Assembly: GCA_947179485.1 (NCBI GenBank)
Contig: OX359250.1
Span: forward strand, 3,493,661-3,557,660
Reading direction: 5' to 3'
Source: Allacma fusca
Taxonomy: Eukaryota > Arthropoda > Collembola > Symphypleona > Sminthuridae
Length of the DNA stretch: 64,000 bases
How positions within the stretch are numbered: the stretch's first letter is position 1; each line of letters starts with the position of its first letter. The notes beneath the pieces were generated by a model, which saw only the letters and a list, made by a program, of their open reading frames with translations, was not told where the DNA came from and did no database searches. A program made the position numbers and the translations under genes. This document shows, in pieces, positions 1 to 12,824 of this stretch.

Positions 1-412
1 CAAACTCCGGCTATATATACACTATAGGATGAGGATAGGATTATTTTGCAAGGTTATGACTTAAAAAGATTTTTTTTTTACGGAAGTATCGGAAGCCAAC
101 TCATACGTGGGAATAGTTCCATTTCCCTCTCTATCCATTTACCTTTGTGTCATTGGGTCCTTTCGTACATACAGACTCCGTCATGATGCAAAAGAGTAGT
201 CATAAATGTCATACAGTCGAAATGTTTTGCACTTGTGAGTAATTATGACGTTATATAGATACTCTGATACTTATATTCTTGTTTAGAATCTAAATCACGT
301 TCTGGCTTGAGGTACTGGGAGAGACAAACAGGCCAGAAAAGCGAAATGTGTACGTGATGGACTGGGGAGCCGTAATGTTAAAGTGACTGACTGCGTCTGT
401 GAGAGGAGCGAC

Positions 413-434
413 GTGTGTGTGTGTGTGTGTGTGT
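413..434. repeat. (GT)11 microsatellite
   Basis: Uninterrupted GT dinucleotide run read directly, in the cabut upstream region. Confidence 0.95.
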
Positions 435-538
435 TTGTACGTTTGTAGTGACTATGTGGTGGTGAGTGTTTGGAGCACGCATGAAGCAGGCAGTGAACAC
501 GAGGATCTCACGTGAACATCAACATAAAAACATGGACC

Positions 539-560
539 AGAGAGAGAGAGAGAGAGAGAG
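539..560. repeat. (AG)11 microsatellite
   Basis: Uninterrupted AG dinucleotide run read directly. It generates a spurious RERERE translation in an overlapping open frame. Confidence 0.95.
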
Positions 561-899
561 CTCCGTTATTGTGTATATCCCAAGTGAGTACATGCACATG
601 GACGCATTGCACTTCCACACACACAGCTATTCAGCTATCCCTTGGGATTCCACCAAAAGTTTTCCACTATTTTTAAGATAAATGTTATACATTGGGACAC
701 TGTCGAGTTAAAGGACCAATGTCGACGAGCCTTTCCTGACGCCTATATCCCCTCCTTATATATACATATATATCTACGTGTTGGGATATTAATTACAAAA
801 TTAATAACATCTAGGTCTAGGAGCTCTCTCTCTCACTCACTCACTCTGCCCATATGTACGTGCATTGGGACATAACGTTAGGTTAGACTTACACTTATA

Positions 900-1430
900 T
901 TGTACCTCTATAATTTGGAGCCCAGCCCTCGGTTTTGATTGGACGGGAGGCCCGACCGCCAACTGAAAGCACCATTGAAACTGCCTCTTGCTGGTGGGGT
1001 TGAATATATAGTTAAGTAACTATCTGTTAACTTCTGACTAATATTCACATTGGGAGCTTGTTCATATCGGACGTTCAAATAGTTCGGAGGACTGTCAGTC
1101 AGTGTTTCATACATTCTCGAAATCGCAACAACATTTCAATCCTTCCGTGGATACAAGTCTCTGTGTCAGTCGTATACTTACTTATACTTATTACAGTTCT
1201 ACTCAATGTTCATCAACATTGGATTTTTTTTAACACATTGTTAAACCCTGGGTGCTTTCTATCAAATCTCACTCTTCGGTTTCCTTTCAGTGATCCACTT
1301 TCTATATATACTCAAGCTACGACCACGAACTGTTGTTCACTCTTACCCCAATATTTTTGTCCCCCCTATTTTCAATATCACAGACGTCAATATTTTTTGT
1401 TCTGTGTCAAGGAACCAGTCAGAGACAACA
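900..1430 (+). promoter_or_regulatory. Candidate promoter and 5' leader of the cabut-like gene
   Basis: A locally G+C-rich patch at 918-960 carries an inverted CCAAT (ATTGG at 938-942), and a TATA-like AATATATA lies at 1003-1010. Initiator-like TCAGT words follow near 1095-1103. The first coding ATG of the zinc-finger gene is at 1431, so a leader of about 300-400 bases is implied. Assignment rests on position and these weak motifs only. Confidence 0.28.
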
Positions 1431-4400
1431 ATGGCTTTGGATTTATCAACTTCTCTCAGTTTGTCACCCCCCTGCACTCCACAAATGAACGTAAGTCGGC
1501 TTGTCAAATTTTAATGTGTCCAGTTAGTTTATTTTTATTTTTTGTTTTGTTGGTATTATTTGTAGTGGATTTTTACAAAATATAATCGGAGTTTAGAGTA
1601 TGGAGTTTAGAAATATTATTATTAGAGTTACATTTGTGTAGACTGGAAGTTAGTGTACTTACATTTACAGGGGAGGTTGACAGGTAGTTTGTTCACGTGC
1701 TATTTCCTTGACTCATGATATGTGTGTACATTGTGACATGGTCATGGCATTGTTGCTCGTAATAATATTGGGGGCGTGATGTAAAGTTTTGTGTTTCTCT
1801 AGTAGTTATAGTTGGCATCACTTATTACTCACGCAATTAGACAGTCTCATGTCTAATGGTTCCGAGGAGTATTATTAAAGGAGAAGCATGTGCGAATCAC
1901 GTTCTTCTCATTGTAAATCATATGACAGAGCGTGTACTTTGCCTTTGACAACAATTGGTGGTATGTACAAATGCATGTACGTACGGAACTTGGAATTGAC
2001 ACTCACTCCTGACAAACATATGAGACTAGTGACGGTTGTAAATATTCCTTCATTCCTTGTGTCCCCTGTGTTGAAACCTTTGGGCTCAAACTTGGAGGCT
2101 CAGGTTTCATGTTTGTAAACCCAAGTTGTGTGTGTGTGTGTGTGTATAATGTATATAGGGAAGGTCAGAAGTGTTGATGAAGGTATGTATAGGTTCATGA
2201 ATACGGCAGGGTCAAAAGTCTAACCCTTCCAGTTGAATCAGTGGGAGCAGTATGATTTTCGTAAGCGAATATTCAAGGTATTTTCTATATTAGGAGCAGG
2301 AGAAGGTTAGTACGTCAAGTCCAAAGGTCAGTTTACAAAACTATAGGTACGCCAACACATACATTTTACATGCAGGCAAATAGTTCCAAAGTCTAACCCC
2401 GTATACACTACTCCGTCTGAATGATAGCGGATCGGTACGTTAGGGAAAATGTATTTGTCTCAAGTTTCTCAAAATATATGGTTCAGATTCAAAGTTTTAT
2501 TTTCAATTACATTTTGTGAGTCCGGCTCGAAAATTATTAATTAATCGGTTTAAAGGCAGATGATGATAGAATAATTGTATGTATGTATATGTAGCTAAGG
2601 AGTCGTTAGACTGATAAGATTGTATGAGATTTTGGAGCTTCAGCTCCTCCTGACTCAAGACTTAAGGTTAAAGTTTGGTGAAGAGTAAGTACATATCCCG
2701 TGATATGTGCATCTATCTACATGTTTTGATTCGGTGTATGAATGTGTACAAAAATCCTAGCACTAGCAGTAGCAGGGTTAAATCCGTGCATATCACAATC
2801 ACGTGCACATCACCTCACTCATTGGGTTTAATATTATGACCCGCATCTCCTTTAATACGGGCTTATTAACTACACCTGGATATGAAATGTTGAAGAAATT
2901 TGTTAAACTATATATAATGGGACAATTAGGGAGAGTCTTGAAGAAGGATTTTGGATTGCAACGGAGGCTTACAGTATACATAGTACAGTATAGTACAGTA
3001 CACTCTGTGTGCTTAGGAGTGGAATTCAGTGCTATGATATAATGTGATCTGATCACGACACCATTGCGTGGTAGGATGTAGATACAGATAGGATGTGATG
3101 GTGCAAAGTCTAACCTAAGAACAACGGCGGGATTGCTCTTTGCGTATACTTAATTATAAATTATACGGAGAACCTGTTGACTGATAAGAGTAGAGACCCT
3201 GCCTGTCTTCATGTTTTTAAAGGCTACCAGCTTTGTTTTCTGATGAACTGTAGCACTGACCAAAATTGCATCATCTTCGCTCAGACCAGAATCTCATCTC
3301 ATAGAGTCCTGTGTATCATCATGAACGTTTGTGTCCACTCAAATCCAATCTTTCCCTGCCCTTGAGTCCATCATAAAAATTTGTGTATATGTTGATAAAT
3401 AATTATTTAATCCCCAAATTAATATCAAGTCTTCTGCACTATAAGTCACAATTCACAATATAGTTATTTCAGCAATTGACACAAGAATTTGTTAGTGGGA
3501 TGCAATTTTCCTGCTATTTCCAGGTACATATGTAAAATATAAATATCCTATGCGGATCAAAAGTTGTTTTGTCGTATCAGATCATCCGGTGGTGCCATTA
3601 CTTCTCCCAATCAGTCAGTTCCTACAGGAGAAACTCGTGTATCATGTTTGTAGTCTGGGTCAGAATGAATGAAAGATGTTCAATTTCTTTTGACATTGCA
3701 TCAGAAGGAAATAGAAGACCTCATCAAAATATCTTTGCCACATATACATATTCCAGGGTGACCAGAATCATTTCCTACCCCCTCCAAACCCCAGTAAGGG
3801 AGTGACACAAAATATTCGATTCCCCTGACCTAGGTCAGTATTTGGGATCACAGGTGTCACGAATGTGAAACCAAGTTGCTCTATTTTTGTATTCTCGCCC
3901 ACAATTTCTTTCAACTTGTATGCTTTCACGCTCCAGTTTGTAGGGAATTTTAGGGGTTTTCCAGTCAGCTATCTGACCCCTCCCTACGTTTGGAATTATT
4001 CTTGGCATGTCATCAAAATATGGAGCAGGTTGGGGTCGTACTTTTATTTCGGAACATATCTGACCATTGTAGAAATTTGTAAGGGCTAAAATATAAATAA
4101 ATAATAAGGATACAGGGCTCTTTGAAAATTTCATAGGGATTCAGATGCATCTTAACTCATCCCAAGTCAAATATCGAGACAACATGGAGTTCAAAATGTA
4201 ACCCAAGGTTTAAAATAAAATAATTAGTAAACCATGCGTCACATTTTGGGCTCCCGTAACCGCAATTTTTATTACTTGGGCTTGGGGTTTTGGTGTTAAA
4301 TTGTAAAAAACAAACAAAAATCCCCGTGAAATTTGCAATCAGCTCAGCGTTTTAAAATATTTTTAGAACCGGCAGATCTTCTCTGATAAAATTCCTACTT

Positions 4401-7400
4401 CTTCACGTTTTCCTCACGTTGTAGTCTATCGAATCCCATCGTTATGAAGGTATGAAGTTAGTCAGTGTGACCCATTCCTTTTCAATAAGGGGTAGCAAAA
4501 GTAATTACTCAAAATCCAGTTGACTAGGCACATTACATTACAAATAATAAGGATTCCTTAGACTGATTCCTCCCAACGTCCCAACCTCACTTCCTATTTT
4601 GACGGGTCATGCATCATGCCCAGGGTTAATATAGGTCATTCCATAAATTCTAAACATAGGGACTGATCAGATAGCTCTCTCAAAATCCCACCATAAATTT
4701 CAAGAGTGTCATAACATTTTCAGAAATAATGTGGGTATAAAATGTAATTTGTACACAATCTTTGTACTTTTAACTGGACGATTATGAGGTTGTCCTCATA
4801 CATATATCACCTCTCCGACGTATCAAACGGAAGTGAATGTTGCTTCTGCTTTTAAGTTGAGTGAAAACATTTTCACGCAATAAAAATACACTCACATTCC
4901 ACCCCGTTTTATTGTGACATTGTGACTTACAATTAGCATCAGAGTGTTAATCACGCTTACAAGTCTCGATTGTCGATGTCTTAGTTTTCTGCCTTTTCGT
5001 ATCCACAACTACCGAATCATTGTCAACATCCAAATTTTTTTTTACAATGGGAAATTGCTTTAGGATAAGAACAGACACCTTCCATTTGATTTCAATTTTT
5101 TTCTTGAAACATACGTGGACATATACATATTTACATACACATACTGGAGCTTTCAATAAATAGATACTTAAACGAAAGTAATAATAATTTCTCCAACTTT
5201 CATTAATGAGTAAATTGAAAGCATACTAATACTACTATCCTGTTGTTATGTATCATGTGTCATCCAAATTGGATACTTTCCTGTGCGCTGGGACTTTATA
5301 ATAATTAAACTTTATATTTGTACGGAGTGTGATGGTCGGAGGTCCAAGTAGTAAAGCCCCAAACAAATCTATTTGATTTTATCAGAAGTGACATACTTAG
5401 TTCCCAAAATTAAAAAGGCACAGCCCGTGAATTTCCATGCCAAGTTCATCCCAAATGATGACATCGATGGAGGATTGCAAGATGTTTGTTGGGAGTAGTA
5501 CGTTGTGTGGATGCGTTTAAGTAAAGTCAGTCACCTTGCACGGCGTGTGCACGTGAAAGAAGGACTGCACGAAGTCGGCACGTGGGTTTGTGTGAGTGTA
5601 CGTCTGTGCCTATGCTCCGTGCTATTTCTCTCTCTCGCAACAAACTTTTTCCTCTAACGGCGTAGTTTCTGCCTCTAAAGAAGTTTTTTTAATGTTGTTG
5701 TTTATCGGCGGTGCACACTCACTGTATACACAGTACTTCATAGACAATCATGCTCCGAGGGAATGATTCCTCTGGGTGGTGGTATATTTGCAAGTAGTCA
5801 ATATATATAGGTATAAGTACTTCTAAATGGAAAAAATCTTCTCAAAATCTCAATCCTTCTCTCTATCCCTTCATCCTCATATGAAGTTTCGTCATGTACC
5901 TTGTTACGGAGAGTATGTACTTATTCTCCAATACAGCTTTCGGTTGAATCCCAACGGTATTATTGACTGGGAAGTAGGGTAGGGAAAAGTAACCTTATTC
6001 CCGTGCCACAATACATACAGAGTATGAAACCGGGAACAAGAGACAACAAATTATTTTCAGAGATGTCAACAATTAATGAATCCTAATTTTAACAATTACA
6101 CAATCAACATTCCAAAATTATTGGAGCTACCCAATGAGGAAGAAATAATTATTAATTATGAATATTATTTTTTTAAAATAATTAATAATAATTATAATAA
6201 TAATTTGTTGTGGGTTTAATACTTTCAAAAAAAAATTTGTAATATATTTATTATTATTCTTTTTAATTTTTTAAAAGTTAGTTGCAATCGACACTTATGT
6301 ACATATGTGTTGTCTTCACTAATCCTTATTTTAATAAGTTAGTTTTCTAAAAATTAATCGCTCATAATTTATTAATCACCAGTTCTTACTCTTCCAGAAA
6401 TTATTGATTTTAATCTTTAATAATTATGTAATCCATGAACATTAAACACACAGCCAAGGGTAGTACCTCATTCGGACCGTCATGATAACTCCGAATCGAA
6501 TTTTTAAAGCTAGTACGCTCAGGGTTTACACGGAATTTCTACGAAGTATATATAATAAGGAACACAGTAAGCAAACTACCTACTAGAAACATATTTCTGG
6601 ATTGTAAAAAAGCATGCGGGGGTTCATAATTTCGAAAAACCGATTTTGGGGCCTCTTGAGACTCTCATAAAGCCGCAATAAATTTTGACTCGGATGTGAC
6701 ATCTCGGTAATGAAGAGCTCATTCGAAAGTAATTGAACTGCTTTACACACAAAATTCATCCGGACTTCCCGATCAAGATTTCAAAATCGTAGCCACAAGT
6801 TTTGCGGTGTATTTAAAAAAAAATTCTCCAACAAGGATGCTGAAATACTAAATAAAACCTAACATAATAATACCACCTAAAACGGTTTCTGCTATGTGAT
6901 CATGTCTAGGTCAAGGAATCAAATTGTAGAAAATATGATCTGCGAATGGGAAGAGTTGAATATGATTATGTTATAGTTATGATGGCCTATGTCCATTATG
7001 GTGGGGTAGCCTGTATGAGCCGCATTTGTGGTTTTTGAAACTATATGCCTCCACCCAATATTTTAGACGTTATTTTTGACCTGTTGTTTGTAGTTAAGTT
7101 CAAAATGTTTACATGTGGTAGTTTAGGGTTTATGTATGAATAACGATTGTAATTGAAATATAAGAGCGTTAATTTACACATGCTCTCTCTTTTGGCTCAG
7201 CAGGAGGATTCCAATTCGCAAGAAGCAGCTCTGGAGGCTGTGAAGACTTTGCTATTAATTTCGAGCCTAGGGTCGCCTGGACCAAAGAAAGGCTGGAAGA
7301 GTTCGGGAATTCGCGGAATTTCCCATGGTTTGTTGACTCCTCAGTCTTCAGATGTGGACTCGGAGGAGGAAGAGAAAGAGTTGAGGGATTCGGGAATCCC

Positions 7401-8697
7401 TATGGATTTGGCAATGAGAAAGAAAGGGCATTCACTGTCGTCTGTGTTAAACAAGCCTCCTCCGGCACCCATGTGTCAGCCGAGGGCATCAGTCATTATG
7501 TTGGCTCACAGCGATGGGACTTTCGAACCGGCGAAATTGTTTTCGGAAAGTAAGCAGAGAAGTACAGAGCAGAGGCCAACTGCTGAACCCGTCAAAGAGC
7601 AGCCGCCAGCAGAAGATCTGCCTAGCCGCAAGACTTCGGGTTCGGAGATGACTAGTGGACACAGAGACAAGAATATTCCTTTGACGAGGGGCGTGGTGGC
7701 TATGAGTGGCGATGATACATTCGGCTCCTGCATCGCCACCTCCACACGCGCCCCAGTATTTGTTTCGGGATCTCCCAATCTCCCTAACATAGCCAGTAAG
7801 TAGTTTAGCTACTATATTGCATAATTATACTGATGTGAACATTTGGAAAGTAATATTTTTTTTGTAGTTTAAGGAAATGGAATGTAAGTTATATATTTCT
7901 TTCGCGTTTGTAGGTCAAAATAGTATTCGCCCTATTGCTATTGCCCCAAAAATGCTTCCGATCATGACACTTCTTCCCGTTGGGCAACAAAATCCGAATG
8001 GGACGATTTTGTACGTACCTTCGGTGTTCAAATCAAGAGTCGGAGGACAAGATCCTCAGCAGACTTTCATTATGCCTCAACTTCTCTTCCCTGCTGGAAC
8101 AGCTGTGGTTGGTAATAATTCTGTGGTCAACGTCAAAGGCCAGAATCAGGATCGTCGCCGTACCTATTGTTGTACACGGGAAGGTTGCAGCAAAACTTAC
8201 TATAAATCGTCACATCTGAAGGCTCATGAACGAACTCATACCGGTAAGCATGAGATGATAAATTTCGAATCTTTCCAATTAAAAAATTTAAAAAAAATGT
8301 GAACTCTTAATTGATTTAGTGGTTTTATTTTGTAGGTGAGAAACCTTTCGCATGTACCTGGGAAAATTGTGGTCGAAAATTCTCTCGTTCCGACGAACTC
8401 TCTCGTCATCGCCGTACGCACACTGGAGAAAAGCGCTTTCAATGTACTGCCTGCGGGCGCCGTTTCCTTCGTTCGGACCATTTAGCGAAGCACAACAAGC
8501 GTCACTTGAAGGAGCAGAAAAAACCCAACTTAAAGTAAGTGTAAGATGTAACTTGAATGCGTGTTCGCTATTTATAAATTGTATTTTGGATCATTACAAA
8601 GGAAAGTACTCATCTTGGATTTTGAAATTGTAGGGAAACTCAAATAGCACCTGCGTTCAGCTTCTACATATCTCAGGCAACGCCAAGAGCTCCGTAA
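1431..8697 (+). CDS. cbt: cabut/TIEG (KLF10/11-type) zinc-finger transcription factor
   Basis: Nuclear C2H2 regulator of the KLF10/11 (TIEG; Drosophila cabut) class, which binds GC/CACCC boxes and mostly represses. Coding exons by splice borders and phase: 1431-1490, 7201-7795, 7914-8243, 8336-8534, 8634-8697 (TAA at 8695), giving 415 codons. Exon 1 encodes [20 protein letters not shown] and ends at GTAAGT. Residues ~27-40 ([14 protein letters not shown]) resemble the amphipathic Sin3-interaction helix of TIEG proteins. An S/E-rich stretch ([14 protein letters not shown]) and [16 protein letters not shown] match repression segments of the family. The C-terminus has three contiguous fingers: ~303-327 (C-x4-C), 333-357 (C-x4-[14 protein letters not shown]) and 363-385 (C-x2-[10 protein letters not shown]), joined by TGEKP/TGEKR linkers; this is the KLF signature. 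The KLF class is secure and the TIEG subgroup very likely. Intron 1 is 5.7 kb, so an alternative promoter/first exon cannot be excluded. Confidence 0.93.
2127..2145. repeat. (TG)n microsatellite in cabut intron 1
   Basis: Short uninterrupted TG run inside the first intron. Confidence 0.9.
3750..3838. repeat. Dispersed repeat (GGGTGACC…CGATTCCCC family), copy 1, ending in a palindrome
   Basis: Shares the ordered motifs with 47900-48060 and 54800-54870. It ends in the perfect palindrome CTGACCTAGGTCAG (3825-3838), related to those at 27054 and 41290. Confidence 0.55.
3835..4134 (-). CDS. Putative small secreted protein nested in cabut intron 1
   Basis: A 99-codon open frame starting at a true ATG (4134-4132), antisense to the host gene. 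Residues 1-24 form a textbook signal peptide: basic n-region KFSK, hydrophobic [11 protein letters not shown] core, and a likely cleavage after NFYNG leaving an N-terminal Gln. The predicted mature part (~75 aa) has three cysteines (27, 78, 95), a [20 protein letters not shown] segment containing Gly-Arg, and ends CDPKY. The Gly-Arg could be an amidation/cleavage site, but only one such site is seen. No family is recognised. The ORF abuts a dispersed repeat (about 3750-3838), so it could be repeat-borne or chance. Spliced additional exons are possible. Confidence 0.35.
   Translation of the reverse strand: MKFSKSPVSLLFIYILALTNFYNGQICSEIKVRPQPAPYFDDMPRIIPNVGRGQIADWKTPKIPYKLERESIQVERNCGREYKNRATWFHIRDTCDPKY
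6060..6440. repeat. A+T-rich ATTAATTA-type degenerate repeat
   Basis: A dense run of AATTATTAATTA/TAATAATTATAATAA words and TTAATCTTTAATAATTATGTAATCC. It is similar in style to the larger block at 53860-54780, in an intron of the bab-like gene. Possibly a decayed element; boundaries are uncertain. Confidence 0.4.
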
Positions 8698-10016
8698 ACT
8701 GTCTGAGGAAAGAACCACGTCAAACGATCAACGCTTGTGTTCACAAATAGTTTGGACAATTTGCGTTTCCCACCACAAGAGTCAACTTACTGTGAAGCAT
8801 ACTTGGGACAAAGCTGTGGCTTTAGCGGAATAAGGATGAGAGTAGAATTGGAATTCAAGAGTTGAAATAGTCGAAGTGCATCACTGAATGTGTTTTTGTC
8901 GTGCAAGATACTTAAGCAATATTTTTCTACCTAGTTTCTGATTTTATTCCATATTTTGTTATCCGGTACCACTGGATTTGATAGTTTTTTTTATCCAACA
9001 GCTATATGTTGCAATTTAGGTGTAATTTTTATTTTACAAAGCTTGATTTTACACTATATGAGGTTTGTGGAGGGCATTTGTATCTCACGTATCGTGAGCT
9101 GTTTGTACGACGAAGAGTTAACTTTTAAGACTTCCAAAGTCTTAGTGGGTTGGGTACGTAGCCGATTTATATACTGACCGTACAATGAAGAATGGAGGTC
9201 CTAGTCATATTTAATTTTTCCCTTATAAAAGTAGTTGAAATAAGGTTGATGATACTTGAAGATCCTTTTAGATTACAATAATAAATTGTAATTGATTATG
9301 ATGAATGGTAGAAAAATTGGGTTTCAAACCATCTGTCGTTCGGATTTGGATCAAGCAACAATTCTAGGAGCGCTAACGTATTTACTGTGTCTGTACGCAA
9401 GTATAGTACCTGTCGTAAACCTTAAGACTATTTGAATTTTCGTTTGTTGTCTTATACTTATAATTTCTCCTATGATACATTTTTGTACATTGTTTCCCCA
9501 ATCGGTAGTTTCACATTGTTACTGGATTGTAACTAGCTCTAAAGCGCAGCATATTTAGTTGATATTTACTTGGTGTTGATAGTAGTAACAAACCCAACAT
9601 CTTTTGCTCACCAAACCTCAGAGTTGTAGAATATCTGAATGCAGTTTAGATCTAATTATTTTAAATGGGATTGGTACATAATATTTACAGAAGCAAATTT
9701 CGAATGTAAGCATTGGGATGCGACAAGAGTATTTGCACATCAACAATATAATACTAATTGTAAGTTATACTGTAAGTACGTAGTCCTAGCTCCAACTATT
9801 TATAGTTGCTTGTATAGAACGCAAGTTTAAGCAGCCCCACACATATGTACTCAACTTGCCTGACTGATTAGTTAGTACTACGCAAAAATAAAAGCTGCAT
9901 GTTTTGTATCTTGCGTATGATTTATAAAATGGATGCCATTAACTTTACAATCATTCATATCTTTCTATTAGTGAACACATATATATCCGTAACTATCTTT
10001 ATATAAATACAATAAA
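8698..10016 (+). other. cbt: 3' UTR of the cabut-like gene with AU-rich pentamers
   Basis: About 1.3 kb between the TAA and the poly(A) signal. ATTTA pentamers are scattered through it (near 9210, 9372, 9550, 9565, 9682 and 9799). Such elements often shorten mRNA half-life, which would suit an immediate-early type regulator; this role is inferred. Short open frames here look like chance. Confidence 0.6.
10011..10016 (+). terminator. Poly(A) signal AATAAA of the cabut-like gene
   Basis: Canonical AATAAA followed within 5-25 bases by a T/GT-rich tract (CTTTGTGTCTGTGTTTGC), the usual downstream element. A weaker AATAAA occurs near 9886. Confidence 0.75.
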
Positions 10017-10269
10017 GTCATCCTTTGTGTCTGTGTTTGCAAACGGTCCTAGCTCCAGTCTCTTAACTAAACCATAAACCTGCATATCATCATTGATTTG
10101 GTGCATCTGTACTTGACTTGACTTTTTACACTTACAATTAGCTGAAGAATATTGCAACTGAAAATACCTATGAAGTTGAGAAACACCACCTAACTGACAA
10201 CTTAGTTGGTGGACTCATAACGTTTGGCTAACATAAACTCGATATAAATCCAGAAGCATTAAGGATGAA

Positions 10270-10340
10270 TCAAGTGCAATACCTCGTTCGAACCGTCGTA
10301 GTGTGGTAACCCGGAATCAAATTTTGATTTCAGTTTTTGG
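10270..10340. repeat. Dispersed repeat fragment (copy 2)
   Basis: The CTCGTTCGAACCGTCGTAG region and the following AACCCGGAATC resemble ACCTCATTCGGACCGTCATG and ACTCCGAATC near 6465-6505. Two diverged copies in one window indicate an interspersed family. Confidence 0.45.
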
Positions 10341-12207
10341 GTTTTCAAAATTTCCCATGGAATTATTTGAGTATAAAAATACTTTGACCGATGGATTCGC
10401 ACTGTCCAGGATTTTTAGTTTTTGAAATTTCAGACGGGAAAAAGAAACTTTATGCTTTTACTCCACCCTCCAAAAAAGATATTTTTGAATTTCTTCCAAC
10501 CCTTGACCCGCCGTCAATTATCAATGGCTTTCGGTAATTTTCAGAACCGCATACATTTAAGTAAATATTTGCGGCCCTTAAGTTTCCTTGTTCTGTGAAA
10601 TATTCTTAATTTTCATGCCATTTTTGTTTGTCAGCTTCGTAGCTACCAATTACATTTCATCACAAGGGTCTTTAACCAGCCAGATTTTGATAAAATTTCT
10701 ATTTAAAAAAATGTGCAGTGTTGTTCGTCAATTTTGGTGAGGTACGCTTAGAAAACAGGACCCTCAAATCTAATATTTCTGCAATATTTGAATCAACCAG
10801 TACAAAAGATAGAAAATGATGACGCTGATAAAAGCTTTCAAAAAAGACACCATGCTAAGTTCAACATTTTCATACCGAATAAAAAAATTTCAAGCATAAA
10901 ATGCAGTCTATATTGTTTTTCCTAAATTCTTACTTCCTTGCATAATTACTTGCAAACAATTTTAGAGATCAAGCTTTACTTGGATTTACGTTATACGTCC
11001 TTCGTGGGTCCCTTCAAATCTTCCATAGTTTCGTTCCTGTGGCTAAATATATCCCTAATTGTACCCGTATTTCCGAAACTTCTTAGCAATGAAAATAATG
11101 ATTTAGGTCTAAGCTAGATTTCTTTTAACTTTGTAGCAATACGCGTAAAAAATTGAGCAAGTTTTCCACTTTGAAATTTAAACAAAATTCCGAGCAAATC
11201 ATCTACCTTAAATATTGTCTTTACCTTGCTACAAAAACACTTGTACAATATTCATTTATTCCCCATTGTTAAGGAAATTCCTTTCCAGATTTTCAGAAAT
11301 TTGTTTGTTTCATTGTTAACTGGCGTGCCCCTTCGTTGACAATTGTTGTCATGAAAGGTAAAAATAGTGAGAACGCTTCGAGAAATTCAAGAGCAAAGGG
11401 AAAGAAGACATGGGAAAGGAGGAATTTCTAACGTTGGCATTTTTACTTGGACGCTCCGGGTGCACAGAAGCATTTGAAGAAATTTTGCCTAGTAGCGAAT
11501 TTATAGGGGAATCTTTAGTTGTTTATTTATTTCGCCACGTGTGCACAATACCGTGTCAGCAAGAATGATTTCAAAGAACGTAACCGTAAATTAAATCTTG
11601 GAGGAGGTACAAACTTGTGTTCAATCTATTTGCAACATCCAAGCGCAGTAAAAATTTAAAAAATCCTAAACGCAGGTAGCATCTTATCATAAGCAAAATA
11701 ATACTGAAATTGTGAATTTGGTGTGAGTGTCTGTATATCTAGAGGAGAAGTTCTGTTGATTAAATTTACATTTTATGGAAATTGGGGCCATATATGGTAT
11801 TCTAGTGCCGTTATGTTGCTAAACCAAACAAGGTTAACGAGAACTTGCACATATGTAAATGTATAGAAAATTGACAGGCTAGAATGTCTCTTAGGTCAGT
11901 CACATCTTTGGCAAGTGTCCTCGAGGAAAATTATCTTTACTATTATAAAGTCCTGCTTGAGGGTGTCCGACATGCTTTCACCTTTTCAATTGGAGAAAAA
12001 TATTTGGATTATGGAAAGGGCAGTTTCTTAGGTTGCAAATATGGACAGAGTTTTTGGGATATAGTCAACTTAAGTAAATTAGGAATACAGTAAGATCGAA
12101 ATGATATACAGCGGGGATCTTATGCGTTAGGTATACGGGGAATTTACATGTACGATAGGGATGCGGGCTTTATTTTTTAAGGATAAGAGAACTTTAAGCG
12201 TCAGGTG

Positions 12208-12824
12208 CAAAGGTGTCCAAAAGGTTCAGCCTACCTAAAATACTACATTTTTTTAGCAGCTTTGCCTTCCCTACATATTAACCTACATTATTTATCAAAA
12301 ATAAATAGCCTACCTATTTGCCTACATATATACTCCTGTAATGTTTCTGCCTATATTTTAGCCTATAAAGGCATATTTTTTAGCCTATAAAGACCTATTT
12401 TTTAGCCTATAAAGACCTATTTTTTAGCTTATAAAGACCTATTTTTAGCCTATAAAGGCTTATTTTTTCAACTAAAAATCATCTATGTACATATGTACGT
12501 GCAATCGTAACACATGAAAAAAATCAAACTACTAAAATGTCACGTATTTGAAGAATATTTTTGAGATTTATTTTAAGGTTAAATCAAATAATTGCTTGAC
12601 AAATTTGTCAATAGATTATTAAATATGCCTATTTTTACCTTTGCAAACTGCCTACCTTGTTCCTAAATAAAAAGTGAACTCTTGCAGCTCCTACATATAA
12701 TATAGGATTAATTTTAGCGGTAATTACTGCACCCTATTTTACTACCTATAATTACTTGGATTTTGCATCCTGCCTATTTTTATCCTATATATAGGCCTAT
12801 AAATAGGATAGGTGGACACCTTTG
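12208..12824. mobile_element. hAT-like MITE, 617 bp, with 8-bp target duplication
   Basis: The ends are perfect 12-bp inverted repeats, CAAAGGTGTCCA at 12208-12219 and its complement at 12813-12824. They are flanked exactly by the 8-bp direct repeat GTCAGGTG (12200-12207 and 12825-12832). An 8-bp duplication plus a CA(A/G)(A/G)GGTGTCC end is characteristic of hAT transposons. There is no transposase ORF, so it is non-autonomous. The interior is rich in CCTA/CCTAT words and holds five copies of a 22-bp unit at about 12361-12470. A sequence homologous to both flanks, but without the insert, lies at 36120-36310. Confidence 0.88.
12361..12470. repeat. 22-bp tandem repeat inside the hAT MITE
   Basis: Five tandem copies beginning GCCTATAAAG at 12361, 12383, 12405, 12427 and 12448 (period 22, last step 21), each followed by a T-run. 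Internal satellites of this kind are common in non-autonomous hAT elements. Confidence 0.9.

Larger units (their letters stand above)
1..899. other. Non-coding sequence upstream of cabut, with microsatellites
   Basis: No credible coding region is seen. It holds a (GT)n run at 413-434, an (AG)n run at 539-560 and a CTCT/CACTCACT stretch near 825-848. Short open frames here have no recognisable domain and run through the microsatellites. Confidence 0.6.
1491..7200 (+). other. Intron 1 of the cabut-like gene
   Basis: A 5.7 kb intron from GTAAGT at 1491 to CAG at 7198-7200, with exon phase 0 on both sides. It contains the nested secreted-protein ORF, a dispersed repeat at ~3750-3838, very A+T-rich TAATTA-type sequence at ~6060-6440, and a fragment near 6470-6515 that recurs near 10280-10330. 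No alternative coding exon was found. Confidence 0.75.

Noticed and set aside
1058-1585. 175-codon open frame over the cabut leader
   Set aside because: It runs across the coding exon 1 and its GTAAGT donor in another frame and encodes no recognisable domain. The conserved frame is 1431-1490.
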